A DNA stretch of 64,000 bases from Phragmites australis (lineage: Eukaryota > Streptophyta > Magnoliopsida > Poales > Poaceae): positions 23,348,001 to 23,412,000 of the forward strand of contig NC_084930.1 in NCBI RefSeq assembly GCF_958298935.1, given 5' to 3'. Position numbers and translations under genes: made by a program. The notes beneath the pieces were generated by a model. That model was not told the DNA's origin, searched no databases, and saw only the letters and a list, made by a program, of their open reading frames with translations. Below are positions 35,762 to 48,189 of this stretch, piece after piece; within the stretch, counting starts at the first letter, position 1; each line of letters starts with the position of its first letter.

Positions 35762-36510
35762 AGCAATATTGTTGACTCAGTAGTCGCACTCTTTGCGAGA
35801 GAAGGGATCTGCATACTGTACGACTATGTAACTTTTACTACTCACACAACAATATTTTTGTGTAGGCGTATCTACTCCGACTACGTATTTAGCCATCTTC
35901 GGGACATGCTAAAGAATATATAAGGGGCATGTTAATAAGTTACTGCATATATGAACCGCCTACTAGTATAAGACCAACTTCCAATTTCCAATTTCAGCAG
36001 AGGTTCGAGACAACTTTACGCTTACGTACAACTACGAAATGTATATATGACCCGTGAACTTCTAGTGCACCAGGCACGGAAACCACTAAATTACATAAGC
36101 AGATAGACTAGTTTATCCAACGAATTTGCAAAGGAAAAACTAATAGCACTAACAACCGGTTCACTATAATAATCATCATATTCGGTATCAAACTGACTAC
36201 ACTCAAGCGGCTATGATGATCAAAGAGTCAGTTCGTGAATTGAATGAGATAACGATTATCACATTTGGTTCTATCTTCGAACTGATTGAGATAATTACAT
36301 TATCACGATTGGTTCTAGATTGAAACCGACCGTAATAAACATATTATCTCAATTGGTTCAAGTCAAAAGTATACTAATGTTTCCCCCTCCAATAAAAGGC
36401 TGGGTAATTATGCTTATCACCTAATGGATGGTTTTAATTACACACATGCAAGAGAAATTTATCACAGCTATATGTACAGAATGTATACAGGTACGTAGAC
36501 CAAAACATGC
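35762..36510. other. Intergenic, 3' flank of small secreted protein gene
   Basis: No ORF with support. 36170-36370 contains loose repeats of ATTATCAC...TTGGTTC(T/A), possibly the remains of another element's subterminal region. No AATAAA signal is visible after the stop codon. Confidence 0.4.
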
Positions 36511-36720
36511 CACTACTATAGAACACCACATATGTAGTGTCTCATTAGTACCGGTTCAACAGTAATCGGTACTGTTGACGTATCTGTACCGGTTGTTAAA
36601 CTCCCGTACGCGAACAACCACTAACGAGTTAAAAACCTTCACTGATAGACACTATCAGTGCCAGTGCCATATACAAACCGTTACTAATGGGGCGCTCCAA
36701 TATAAAGTCCACCTTATCCC
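36511..36720. repeat. CACTA C terminal and subterminal repeats
   Basis: The TIR is followed by TTAGTACCGGTTCAACAG and its near-inverse AATCGGTACTGTTGA, then GTACCGGTTGTT and CACTATCAGTGCCAGTGCC. The motif is the ACCGGCACTGA type also found in D. Confidence 0.75.
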
Positions 36721-37320
36721 CCAAGTGCAATCAGAGCTGCCACAAACCCACAGAACAGTGCCGATCACTATTTTTGCCATCTCTACTGTTGGAGGATTCA
36801 AGATTTGGAGGAGTCAAGTGTACTAAGGTTAATAAGATGATCTATATTTCTTTTTTAGATAGATTTACTTGGTAGATTGCTCTAGGATTGATGGTTGGTG
36901 CTTATTCTATGGTTATGGATTTAGAGATGCAATTGAGATCTAATTTAGAAAAAGTTTGCAACTTTGTCATTGTTAGATGTATAAAAATGATCTACATTTG
37001 ATTCTTAGCTGGATTTAGTTGCTATATTGCTCTAGATTCGAATTTATGTGGATGTTCCTTGGTGTTGAATTTTGGAATGAGCAATAGCTATCAATTTACT
37101 TCAGAACCCCCATAAAGAAACAATTTATTAGTACAACTATTTGTGATTATACACAAAAGAGATAGCGCAAAGAACATATTTTAAAATGTATTGTGATGAT
37201 ATACTTCTTTAATAAAAAACTTTAACATTGACAAGTAGTTGTGGCAAGAATTTTTAATCGCATGCTTAATCATGCAAATAAGGTAATTGTTATTGAAGAA
37301 TGAATATTTTTACATTGTAG

Positions 37321-40300
37321 ATGGTGGACAGAAGTTGGATGTACCTTAAGACCTGGACTTTTTCGAAGTACATGAGCAGGGTGAAGTATTTCATGAGAGT
37401 TGCTTTAGTAGATATAAAAGATCATGCTAAAACGGCAATGTATTGTGCATGTCGCACTTGTAGGAATGATAATAAGTTCCCAAAGCTAGCCAATGTCCAT
37501 GAAAACTTGGTCATGTGTGGATTTAAAGAGGATTATACATCTTGGAATAAACATGGCAAGGAAGGCCTTAATGAAGGAGAGATGGATCGGGGCCTCTATG
37601 CCGATAGTGTGGATCAAGGACTATCATGCGGTGATATGGATCATGATTTCAGGGACGAGGACATATTAGGTTTCAAAGAAAAATGATCTCATGGATTTTG
37701 TGGAGAATGTGGGCCTGATGGTGCGGGATATCGAGGGGTACGACGAGTATAATAATGGTGATTTGCTAAGTTCCAGGAATTTGTGTGAGATTCCAAGGTG
37801 CCCTTTTATCCTAACTGTAATGAGAAGTACACGTACATATTTGGGGACCTAAAGCTTCTACAGCTAAAGGCAACCTATGGTTAGATAGGCAAGAGTTTCG
37901 AAGCATTGGTGGATCTACTAAGGGACATGCTACCAAAGGGGAACTTGGTGCCCGAGGGTGTCTACGACGCGATAATTTATTCTTTAGGACTGGAAATAGA
38001 AAAAATACATGCATGTAAGAAGGATTGTATCTTGTTTTGTGGAGAGTATGCAGAGCTAGATCAATACCCCGTTTGTGGAACCCATCGATATAAGCGTACA
38101 AACGATGGTGGTGGCAAGGATGGAGGCAAGAAAAAAGTAAAGGCCCACCTAGGAAGGTGGTGCGGTATATTCATGTAATTCCTCGTCTGAAGCGTTTATT
38201 TGCCAACAGAAAGAGGCCGAATTGGTGCGTTGGCATGAGGGTTGTAAGAACAATGCAATGATACGGCACCTAGTGGATTTCGTTAAGTGGCGAACCATTG
38301 ATTCCACTTTTGGTTGGTTCATTGAAGAATTGAGAAATATTAGGTTTGCTTTGAGCACAGATGGCATGAATCCATACGGTAACATTAGTACCTCGCATAG
38401 CACCTGGCTTGTTGTATTGTCGATCTAAAACCTTCTACCCTGGCTTTGTAACAAGGGAAAATACATTATATTGTCGATCTTGATATCAAGACTGAAACAA
38501 CCTAACAATGATATCGATGTGTACCCTAGGCCATTAGTCAATGATCTTAAGAAACTCTAGTCGGAAGGCATTTAGGTTTGGGATCAGTACAAGCAAGAGT
38601 ACTTTACATTGCATGCCATGTTGTTCGTCACCATCAATGATCTACTAGCACTTCGTAACTTGTTAGGTCAGAGCAAAAGAAAAGGTGAAGCTTGTCCCAT
38701 TTCTTAGATGACACATGCAATTTGAGGTTGAACAACTCAAAGAAAATACTGTACATGAGGAAGCACTCATACCAAAATATAGACATGCAGTTCGATAGTA
38801 CAAGAGAGTAAGCGTTACCTCCAAGGCATTTCAGCGGAGAAGATGTCCACAATCATGTTAAGAATATAAATGTTGTCCTTGGCAACAAAAAAAAAACGAT
38901 CCTCCAAGGATGAAAAATAAAAAGGAATGTGCAACAAGAAATCAATACTATTCAAGCTAGAGTATTAGAAAAAAATAGATGTTCGCCACTTTATTGACAA
39001 CATGCATGTAAAGAAGAATATCTGCGGCAGTCTGATTAGTACATTGCTCCAAATGAGGGGAAAAAGGAAATTATCCTGAGAATGCATGATGTGACTATGA
39101 AGAAATGGGCTTAAGACCGGAGCTCCATGCACATGATACAGACAGAGGAAAACACCTACTACTAGCAGCTATCAGTCTCTCCAAGAAGGAGAAAAAAGAA
39201 CTCAACGAGTTCTTCCACGATGTGAATGTTCCCTCCAGTTACTCATCCAACATCGCAAGACTTGTTTCGGTGAAAGAGCTAAAAATGAATTATGCGATGA
39301 TGAAATCCCATGATCGCCATGTGATGATGACATTACTGCTTGCAGTAGCTATTAGAAACATCATCCCAATTAAGGTTCGCGAGGCTATTCTGAGCCTGTA
39401 CTTTTTCTTCAATGCAATTGAACAAAAGGTGCTCGATCCAGACTTGCTGGAGGAGCAAGAAAAAAGACACTTTGAGACTCTATGTATTCTTGAGGTGTAT
39501 TTCCCACCATTCATTTTCAATATCATGGTACATCTCACTGCTCACTTTTTAAAGGAGATACATTGCCTTGGCCCACGTTTCTGCATCACATATTTCCATA
39601 TGAGAGATATATGGATGTTCTCCAGTCGTACATAAGGAATCAAGCATTTCCTGAGTGATGCATCATGTAGGATTAAGCAACAGAGGAGGCATGGAGTGGT
39701 CTATTTATTACATTGACCAAAATAGCTCAATTGGCGTGCCTAAGTCTCGCCATGAGGGGAGGTTCGCAGGTGTAGGGGTTCTAGGGAAGGTAACAATAAC
39801 TCCTGATCCGAAGCATACGACCAAGTTAATTTTCTCATGCTGCAACAAATGAGCAAAGTGTGCCCACATGTTTATGAGCACAAGTAGATGCTACTTGAAG
39901 AGAATCTAGGGTAGACCGTAGCTTGGGTTGCGAGGCAACATATGCAAAGGTTCACGACTTGGTTCCGAGATCGAATCAGACAATCGAGTACTCCTACAAG
40001 TGCTTTGATAAAAAAAAAACTAGCATCAGACCCTATATACACAATTACTATATCAAGGGTACAATATAAATGGATACACATTTTACACGGTTGCCCAAAA
40101 TGAGAAGACCATATACTGGAACAATGGTGTTCGTATAGATGCTTATGACAACGAATTGCAGAGGAGCACATACTACGGTCAAATAGAGGAGATTTGGGTG
40201 CTGAACTACTTGGAATTAAAGTTAGCCTTGTTTCGGTGCCATTGGGTACATGGGGCAAAAGGCGTCACTAATGACAAGTATGGATTCACTAGTGTTGATC

Positions 40301-40579
40301 TCAAACATGTCAGATACAAGTCCGAACCCTTCGTACTCGCGAAAAATGTTCACCAACTCTTTTATGTGATTGACACAACAAAGAAAAAAACGCTATGTGG
40401 TTCTCTCTAGGAAAAGACGCATCGTCAGAGTTACAAACGTCATCGATGAGAAGGAGTTCAATGAATTTGATAAAATCCCCCATTTTGCTACTGCAATCGT
40501 GCTAGGTCTTCCGCCGACCGAGAAAACTCCATACCTACGCTCTGAGCATAATGAAGAGATCCATGTCAAGAAAGCATGA
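37321..40579 (+). pseudogene. TNP2-type CACTA transposase, copy C (divergent)
   Basis: A first exon probably ends at AAATAAG before GTAATT (about 37281). Exon 2 begins MVDRSWMYLKTWTFSKYMSR; a Transpos_assoc domain with Cys-pattern CACRTCRNDNKFP reads openly to 37686. The TNP2 core: LGLEIEKIHACKKDCILFC (about 37987), ELRNIRFALSTDGMNPYGN (38325-38380). DUF4218 is the best kept block (39105-39635): LSKKEKKELNEFFHDV, SHDRHVMMTLLLAVAIRN, LDPDLLEEQEKRHFETLC. The DUF4216-like end (40156-40579) contains RSTYYGQIEEIWVLNY and ends EEIHVKKA. Breaks lie near 37686, 38178, 38428, 39635 and 40400. Its N-terminal domain differs from A, B and D in sequence. Confidence 0.85.
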
Positions 40580-40599
40580 AAACAATGAATTTGAATTTA

Positions 40600-40800
40600 A
40601 GTGTCAAATTTGAATTATTATATATTAAATTTGTAATATTAATGTCAAATTTGAACAAGTTATTTGAATTTGTAATATTAATAAAAAAATTTGTATTTTA
40701 GGTTTCAAGTTATTTGAATTTGTAATATTAATGTCAATTTTGTAATATTAATGTCAAATTTTTATATTAGGTTTCAAGTTATTTAAATTTTAGTTCAACA
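40600..40800. repeat. AT-rich short repeats after TNP2 C
   Basis: Repeated AATTTGTAATATTAATGTCA and GGTTTCAAGTTATTTGAATT units, nearly free of G and C. Confidence 0.7.
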
Positions 40801-40859
40801 AATATTTTTCTCTTCACTGGATGGTCAGACGCTCTCATTTTCCTCCTCACTAACAGGTG

Positions 40860-41100
40860 AACCTGTGCAAAATAGTAAAAGGTGACATGTGATACTTTTC
40901 ATCGATCACTTATTATAAGTAAAAGGTGACGGGTGATACTCTTCACCCATCACCTTTTACTATCTTCACCTGCCACTTATTATGAGTCATAGGTGATAGA
41001 TTATTAACCCGTCACCTATGACTCATAATAAGTGACGGGTGAAGATCATAGGTGATGGGTGACATTCTTTACCCATCACCTATGACCATATATGTATATA
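40860..41100. repeat. GGTGACGGGTGA inverted repeats with 23-bp hairpin
   Basis: Seven or more copies of a GGTGACGGGTGA-type motif in both orientations. Within them, 40974-40996 and 41012-41034 are exact 23-bp reverse complements (arms contain TTATTATGAGTCATAGGTGA; loop 15 bases). ATATATGTATATATGTATAT follows at about 41088 and may supply a TATA box. Confidence 0.85.
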
Positions 41101-42085
41101 TGTATATATAGGCTGAGTCATTGCCCTCATCTGTGTCATTTTGCCTAATCATTTCCCACTCGCCCACAGCACCCGCTCATGCTAGGGTTTGCCACCACCC
41201 CTAGTCCCCGCCACTCTCAAAGCCCCACCACCATCGCTGTCGTCGTCAAGCCCGCTGGCACCGCCAACACTCTTCCTCGGTGACCACGCTCCTCCCCGAT
41301 GATCATGCTCCTCTCTGGTGATCTCGACACTCTTCCCTAGCAACCACACTCCTCCTCGATGATCGTGCTCCTATCCAGCGACCTCTGCCTCCCCAAAGAC
41401 TCCGGTGACCTCCCTTCCCTTCACTAGCGTGACTCCAGTAAGAACTTGGCCGCTCTTCTACCCCGCCTTCGTGTGGCCTCTTTCTATGTTCTGGATAGCA
41501 CAAGTTCATACATGGTTTTACTCGATGATGAATAGATGTGTTGAGATTGGGTATGTTCTCCGAGTACACTAGCTTAGGCATGTGGATTCTCTACTTGTTT
41601 GGTTTAAATTGATAGCACCTGAAGGTTAATTAGCATGATTCTTGATTCTATTTCTATACACCAAGAAACACTTGATGGATCTGATCTGTAGTGTGTTGAC
41701 TACTTTTTTATCCATGGACTAGTGCTACTGTGAGTCTAGAGTGTACTAGATAAATTGCTAATCCGAATTGCAGTTATTGTCATCTAGGAATTTGTTGTAA
41801 ATTTTTATCTTTGTCTTGGAAGTGACTTTCCTCTTCTATTCTAAGTTTGTATGCATTGGCTTCGCACAACAGCACTGTCATTGATGAGGCTTCAAGTTTT
41901 GAGAACTCTGTCTTGGTTCTATTTACTAGTTGAGAGCTTAGAAACATTGTCTAGTCTATGGTGTATGTGATAGGACAATTAGGTAGCAAGACTATGATTG
42001 TGCTAGGGCTAATTGCTATACATTTTTTGAGAGCACATTTATACAAGAAATGTTCCTAATGTGCAGTTCCTGATGTATACGATAT
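41101..42085 (+). other. CACTA C second module: GC-rich leader and intron-like tail
   Basis: The leader at 41150-41450 is C-rich with near-repeats of ACGCTCCTCCCCGATGATCA. The tail resembles element B: TGAGAACTCTGTCTTGGTTC versus TGAGAAATCTATCTTGGTTC, and TGAGAGCACATTTATACA versus TGAGAGCACTTTTATACA. No protein domain is seen. Confidence 0.5.
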
Positions 42086-42769
42086 CACTACAAAAGAATA
42101 ATACCAATTATAGGCTATGAAAGCATATGGATCATTATTTATGAAACTCGCATAATATAGTCTAAACTCCTCCTATATGTGTACATACATATGATGAGAA
42201 AGAAATATATGCACAACTGGATAATATATCAAGATACGAAGTTTAAGCTATATTATGCATGGGAGTAGCTTAAATGAATAAAATATTTAACAATGATATC
42301 AATTGAAGCAATTAAGCATTGGCTACCTCCGTGGACATATTGATTGCTCCATAAGACAACAAAAGATATCACTAGAAACACTTGTTAGTCTCAAAATCAT
42401 AACCTATAGGATATACTCCCCTTAAATGTGTGCATACAAATGTTTAATACATGTGAGATATATATGCACTTGCTATCGATAACAATGGGGATTTATCCTA
42501 TAAATTGGATCATGGCACATGAAAGAAAGCCAATTGTAAAAACTAGTGTCATGTAAAGAAGCTACATGGGTTGCTCATGGGTTAGAGATAAACACAAGAA
42601 ACCTACCATATGAAAACTTACACTAGGTATTGCAATAAATTGAAATAAGCAAATGCAATCCTAGACGAGGCAAATGAGCTACAACAATTAAAAGAGTTTG
42701 CATATAGCTGCATTACCTATTTTACCTTTAGAAGGTCATTTGGGTATAAGATGATCATGATCTTCATCA

Positions 42770-44068
42770 ATGCGCCCATCTTGTATAGTTGGCTTTTTTG
42801 ATTGAATCTTCACTTCATTTTGTATGCCAAGCCTCCAAATCCCCATAGCCGCTTCGGGCTTCAAGTGTTCTTTGGAACCCAAATCGATTGGGACCCCTTC
42901 ATATTGATGATGACTTCATTCGGCACTCAAATGGGCCCTTTGTTTCTTAAGGGTCCTTTGTTGCTCATTGATCAAATGAATGTGTTCAATAGGAAGGAGA
43001 ATCCTCATTGAATTTATCATCACTTACATCTCTATCCATACCTTTGGCCATAAGGTACATGTGACATGACTTGTGCGATGACGACTTGTATGATGATGAC
43101 CTTGAGGAAGAGCTTTTCTTGGAGGGGAGAATGGTGAAGCTTTCATCACTTATGCTTAACTCTTCATCGTCATTCACCCGTCTCCCTATGCTAGCAAGTG
43201 TCTTGGCTCTTCCCATTGTCTCCCTCTTCTTGATCTTGGTCTTCTTCTCCTTCTTGATGTGATCAATTGTGGTGATCGAATCTTCAATGGAGATAGGATG
43301 ATCAACCTTAGTATTGATCCTCTTCATGTTCTTCTCTAACTTTGAGAAGAGTTTGACCATCTTAGGATTAATTTCTTCATCACTTGATGTGCTTTGATCA
43401 TCCTTTTCATTGCTCTCTTCATCTTGATCACCATCATCTTCACTTGAGCTTGACACTTTATCTTGTCTCCTCATCCTTGTCTTCATGTGTTAGTATTGAG
43501 CTTGCTTGCTTATGAGAGCAAGGTTCTTGGTGTCGGATGAGGAAGAAGCTTCTACCTCCATATTTATTGTTATCTTATAGGCGGTGATCTTGCCGAGCAC
43601 TTGACTTGGAGTCATCTTCTTGATTTCATTGTTATCGTATATGATGGAGACTATCAACTTGTATTTTGGAAAAAGAGTTTGAAATATTCTTCTCACCACT
43701 TAATCATCTTCAATTGGCACCAAACCTAACCCATTGATCTCATTGACAAGAATATTCAAACATGAGTACATACCATTACCACTTTCATGGGGTAGTTGCT
43801 TAATGCCATTGAGCTTAGTAACAAGCGCATGATATTTCTCATTGCACGCATCCTTTATTCCTTTATGTATTTCAATGAGACTAGTCCAAATATCATGTGC
43901 ATTTTTGAGAGAATAAACACGATTAAATGCATCAATACATATAGATGATAAAAGGATACTCTTGACCAATGCATCTAATTGCCTCTTCTTGTTGGTGATG
44001 CGAGGTTTCATCCCCTCCTCGATGACACTCCAAACATCCAACCCTCGGGCTTCCAAATAACAAGTCAT
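42770..44068 (-). pseudogene. Copia gag (UBN2 type), fragment 2
   Basis: Reading from 44068: MTCYLEARGLDVWSVIEEG, DAFNRVYSLKNAHDIWTSL, GNGMYSCLNILVNEINGLGL, a stop, VVRRIFQTLFPKYKLIVSII, MTPSQVLGKITAYKITIN, a stop near 43487, then an acidic and Ser-rich region (SSSSEDDGDQDEESNEKDD), DHPISIEDSITTIDHIKK, a poly-Ser stretch, and CHMYLMAKGMDRDVSDDKF. Weak similarity continues with frame breaks to about 42770 (EARSGYGDLEAWHTK). Two in-frame stops interrupt it. No zinc knuckle is seen. Confidence 0.8.
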
Positions 44069-44271
44069 TAGAATTTTTCACCGAGGGAAGTTTGTGCCAT
44101 CAAAAAGTGGAGCACTATAGAAATCCATCATAACCCCGAATGTCACAACTCACTAGGCGGTGAAGCCTAACTGATCACAATGAGACTAAGGTTCAAGTGC
44201 CACTTGAATTGGCGAAACCTTATGAAGTTGTGAAGCTCTAACACAAATTGTAGAGCTAGATGTGAGGCCTA

Positions 44272-44283
44272 GCTCTGATACCA
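44272..44283 (-). other. Copia primer-binding site
   Basis: Minus strand TGGTATCAGAGC, an exact match to the site complementary to the initiator Met-tRNA 3' end. It lies 2 bases from the LTR end (CTTTCA at 44286). Confidence 0.85.
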
Positions 44284-44285
44284 AT

Positions 44286-45890
44286 TGAAAGGATTGGTGA
44301 TGTCCTAAGAGGGGTGAATTAGGACACTTAGAACTATTTTTGCTCCAAAAATAACACAAGATAAACCTATATCAATTTATATCTAAATGTGCTCTCAATT
44401 TATTTAGTGTATCTACCCTACCAATTAAAGCACTTGTAACCGATCTAAGAAGGCAAATTACTAGAATATAAATGCAAAAATGAAAATAAGGTAGAGAGAG
44501 CAAACTCGACACAAGGATTTTTTTCACGTGGTATCAATGGCATGAATACCACCCCTAGTACAAGTTGGAGCTCCATAAAGGATATGCTCCCGGTCGGCAC
44601 CCGGTCACAGCTCTTGAGCCACCAAATCACAAAGACAAGGCATCCACCTGGATGAGCCACCAAGTCACCAAGGTAACATCTCAATACCAGCCTCTCTTCT
44701 AGTTCGTCGCCTCCTTGATCACTTTGGAGCTTGAGCCACCAAGGCAAGGGTTTCCGTGTCCCTACACAATCGTCTTGTCGTCGCTCCACACCAAATTGGA
44801 GGGTCAACAAGTTTGCCGGTGAGTCACCAAGACTCTAAGGTGCCAGTGTACCACTTGGTACAAGGTTGGATCACTCCTTGATCCACTTTCTATGTAGCAA
44901 TCACCTAAAAACACTCTCTCTAGGCCTATAAGCACTAATCACTCTCTACTGGTGTGCTTAATCACCTTGAATGATGACTTTGAGCACTTTGGTGGCTTGG
45001 ATGTCTTCTCAGGTGTACATGAACTTCTCTAGACTCCAGTACCTTCAAATGGCCGAGTCAAGGGGAATTTATAGCCTCAAATGGCTCTAAAAAGCTATTA
45101 ACACCGGATGATCCATGAGAACAGTAGTACTAGCACCTGATTATCTGGTGAGTACACTCTCACAAACTAGCCGTTTGAACCCCACTCAAACCTCTATGAA
45201 TACCAGACACTTCGGTGTATACTTCATCTCCATCACCAAACTATCAGGTGAGTTATCCTTAGCCATTCGAGCCTTTCCTTCTTCTCTATGTAAATTGCTT
45301 TGGTGTATTCATCCAGTGCACATCACTCCATCACCAGACTATCCAGTGAGTTTTCTTCAGCTAATCGAGCCAATGCAATCCTCTCTCAAAATAATGCTCC
45401 GGTGTTAGACAACCTTCATCATCAGACCATTTGGTGCCTTGAACTTTTTTCTACTCCTTTACGCTATTCATTGCCCATGTATTGTCTGGGTTGAACCTTT
45501 GATCTTCAGCGGCTACATCCTTCTTTGGTAATAATGCTCCGGTGCATTCATCCTTCTGATCACCGGACTTATTCGATGAGGCATATTCTTCAGCACAACA
45601 CCTTCTCTGGAAGAATTGCTCCGATGAGAACACTGCTCAAACAAGGACCTTCCGGTGAGGTCTTGAGGCCTCTCTCCCATTTGACAAATATACTCCAGTG
45701 ATTACAATACCCAGAGCACTGGACCATCCAGTGAGGCAAATCTTCAGGGACTTCTCCAATTCAGTCCAACTTTGTCCTAGCTATGGTGGCTTCTTCATTT
45801 ATTGTATCCATGAGACCTACTAATATATATTCTTGGTAAACATGTTAGTCCCAAACAAAAGCAATACTTTAACTTATAACCATTTAACTA
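44286..45890 (-). repeat. 5' LTR of copia fragment 2
   Basis: The inner end CTTTCA (minus) adjoins the primer-binding site. Many imperfect CACCGGA(N)CATCCGGTG palindromes lie between 45100 and 45740. The outer end, near the TTATAAGTTAAAGTATTGC block (minus), is an estimate. Confidence 0.7.
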
Positions 45891-45949
45891 ATACATTAAA
45901 GACTTCACCCAAACAACTCTAATAACTCAACGACAGCATCTAACCGACG

Positions 45950-48180
45950 GTAGTGGGATGAAAGCATAAGCATCCAAGTGGATAATGTTCCTCATGCTTC
46001 TTTAACTGCCTTGATGCATAGGCTACGACTTGACCTTCTTGCATAAGAACACATCCAAGTTCTTGCTATGATGCATCACAGTAAATATCTAAGTCCTTGT
46101 TGATGTCTGGTAGAACTAGCACTGGGGCTGTAGTCAATCTCCTCTTCAATTCCTCAAAACTTGGTTGACAAGCTGGGCTCCATTTAAAAACCATATTTTT
46201 CTGTAGGAAAGAGGTAAGAGGTTGAGCTATCTTAGAGAATCCTTCTATGAAGCGGCGATAATAACCTGCTAAACCAAGGAAACTTCGGATCTTCGACACA
46301 TTGGTAGGCGGTAACCAATTCAACACAGCCTTCACTTTGTTTCGATCTAGTGCTACACCTCCAGCTGTTATGATATGGCCAAGAAAAGTGACTTGATCTA
46401 ACCAAAAATGACACTTGCTAAGCTTGGCATACAGCTGATGCTCTCTGAGTGTCTGTAGCATAAATCTCAAATGTTCTTCATGTTCTTATTCACTCGCAGA
46501 GAAAATTAGAATATCATCAATGAACACCACTACAAACTTATCCAGATAATCCATAAATACCTCATTCATGAGGTTCATAAAATAGGATGGGGCATTGGTC
46601 AATCCAAAAGACATAACAGTATACTCATATAGTCCATATCGACTACTGAAGGCAGTCTTGGGTACATCTGATGATCGAATCTTCAACTGATATTATCCAG
46701 ACCTTAGATCAATCTTGGAGAACACTCAGGCTCCCCTCATCTGATCAAACAAATCCTCAATCCAAGGTAACGGGTACTTGTTCTAAATGGTTACATCATT
46801 GAGCGCTCTATAGTCTACACACATTCTTCGGGTACCATCCTTCTTATCCACGAAAAGAATTGGGGCTCCCCAAGGTGATGCACTCGGTCGAATAAAACCT
46901 TTATCTAACTACTCTTGGATTTGCTTCTTTAACTCAACTAGGTGGTTAGCAGACATTCTATATGGCCTTTTAGCTATAGGGGTCGTACTAGGTACCAATT
47001 CAATGACAAACTCAATTTCTCGATCTGGCGGCATACCTGGCAATTCATCAGGAAAGACATCGGGAAACTCACAAACCACCGTGAACTGATCAATGGTTGT
47101 ACCTTCAAGCAAATTGAGAGAACAATCCTCTGCTGCTGTAACAGTAGCCATGAACTCAACTTTTGTACCATCTCCATTGGTTAGGTGAACTGCCCTTCTG
47201 GCACATTCTATAACTCCATCTAACTTGGCTAACCAATCCATTCCACGGATAACATCTATGCCCTTTGATTCCAAGACTATAAGATTTACTGGAAAGTCTA
47301 GCCCCTTATTTTATGTTTCATCCTAGTGCACATATACTTTGCTCTCATTTCTCCTCTAGGATAATTAATTAGCATAGGATATTTCATCATAACCATAGGC
47401 AAACCATGCTTTGTAACATAATGGATAGTTATGAAAGAATGCGAGGCTCCATAATCAAACAAAATTGATGCAGGCTGAGAGTTGATGAGGAACATACCGT
47501 ACACAACATCCTGAACATCTTGAGCTTCTTTTGCTGTGACATGGTTGACCCTCCCTTGAACGAAGTTTTGTTGTCCACAGTTGTTCTGAATAGGGGTCTG
47601 ATTTCCATTATGTACTTGGGGTTGGAATTGAATAGACTTCGGGGTGTTGGTGTTGATCAGGTTTGGATTCTTCTTAGGGCACCGGTTGACATAGTGTCCT
47701 AGCTCTCCACAGTGGAAACACCCTTTGTTGGAACTAGGGGTAACTAGGCTACTCTTTATTTGCGAGGTAGCTGGTGCTGTTGAGCGAGGAGTCTGGTAGT
47801 TGGAATGCTGAACAGGGGCATGTGTCTGAGGCCTGTACTGGTTGTTGGAGCAAAACATAGGGCCTTGTGGATGAGCTTGAGTTGCCACACAAGGTCGGGT
47901 GTTGCTTGGTTGTGCTTGGAAAGACGTCTTCCTTTTCTTCTCATCTATCTGATGGCGCTTGTGCTCAACCACTAAAGCTTTATTCACCAGAGCTTGGAAA
48001 TTGGCAAACTCCTGAGAAAGTAGGACATATTCAATGGCATCATTCAGACCTTCCAGAAAGCATTCATGCTTCTTCTCATCTGTATCCACTTCATTTGGAG
48101 TTGGGAGGTAGATTGTCCTCCTCAACTCTATCCTTAGTAGCCTCCCAACTTATATGATGTCTTTCTTCCTGATTCTTGTG
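45950..48180 (-). pseudogene. Ty3/gypsy gag-pol remnant
   Basis: Minus strand from 48125: gag C-terminus (DEKKHECFLEGLNDAIEYVL), CCHC zinc knuckle CFHCGELGHYVNRC (about 47705), then the protease region LFDYGASHSFI (about 47460) in which the expected D-S/T-G is DYG. Next are MDWLAKLDGVIECARR and VFPDELPGMPPDREIEFVIE (linker to RT). RT follows in pieces: [41 protein letters not shown] (active-site IDD), [39 protein letters not shown], and the RNase H start DIYCDAS. Stops near 47296, 46907, 46780-46690, 46486 and 46066 inactivate it. RNase H proper, integrase and LTRs are missing. The sequence type is chromovirus-like (Tekay/Reina side). Confidence 0.88.
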
Positions 48181-48189
48181 GAGTTCTCA

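Larger units (their letters stand above)
36511..42085 (+). mobile_element. CACTA element C
   Basis: The left TIR is CACTACTATAGAACACCACA at 36511, preceded by TGC. It matches the inverted right end of element D (58264) at 20 of the first 22 bases. Then follow subterminal repeats, a 5' noncoding block (36826-37050) homologous to 57700-57925 in D, a TNP2 pseudogene (37321-40579), repeat-rich sequence (40600-41100), a GC-rich leader and an intron-like tail to about 42085, homologous to element B. No right terminus is seen; the copia fragment starts about 42086. Confidence 0.75.
42086..45890 (-). mobile_element. Copia retrotransposon fragment 2
   Basis: Minus strand: 5' LTR (44286 to about 45890), perfect primer-binding site (44272-44283), gag (44068 to about 42770), then noncoding sequence to about 42086. 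No protease, integrase or RT is seen. The noncoding part contains a diverged direct duplication (42165-42215 and 42405-42465, around ATATATGCACA). It is related to copia fragment 1. Confidence 0.75.

Noticed and set aside
42086..42105. CACTACAAAAGAATAATACC as a CACTA terminus for element C
   Set aside because: It is in the orientation of a left end, does not match the C or D TIR and has no subterminal repeats to its right. It is more likely chance sequence at the copia junction.
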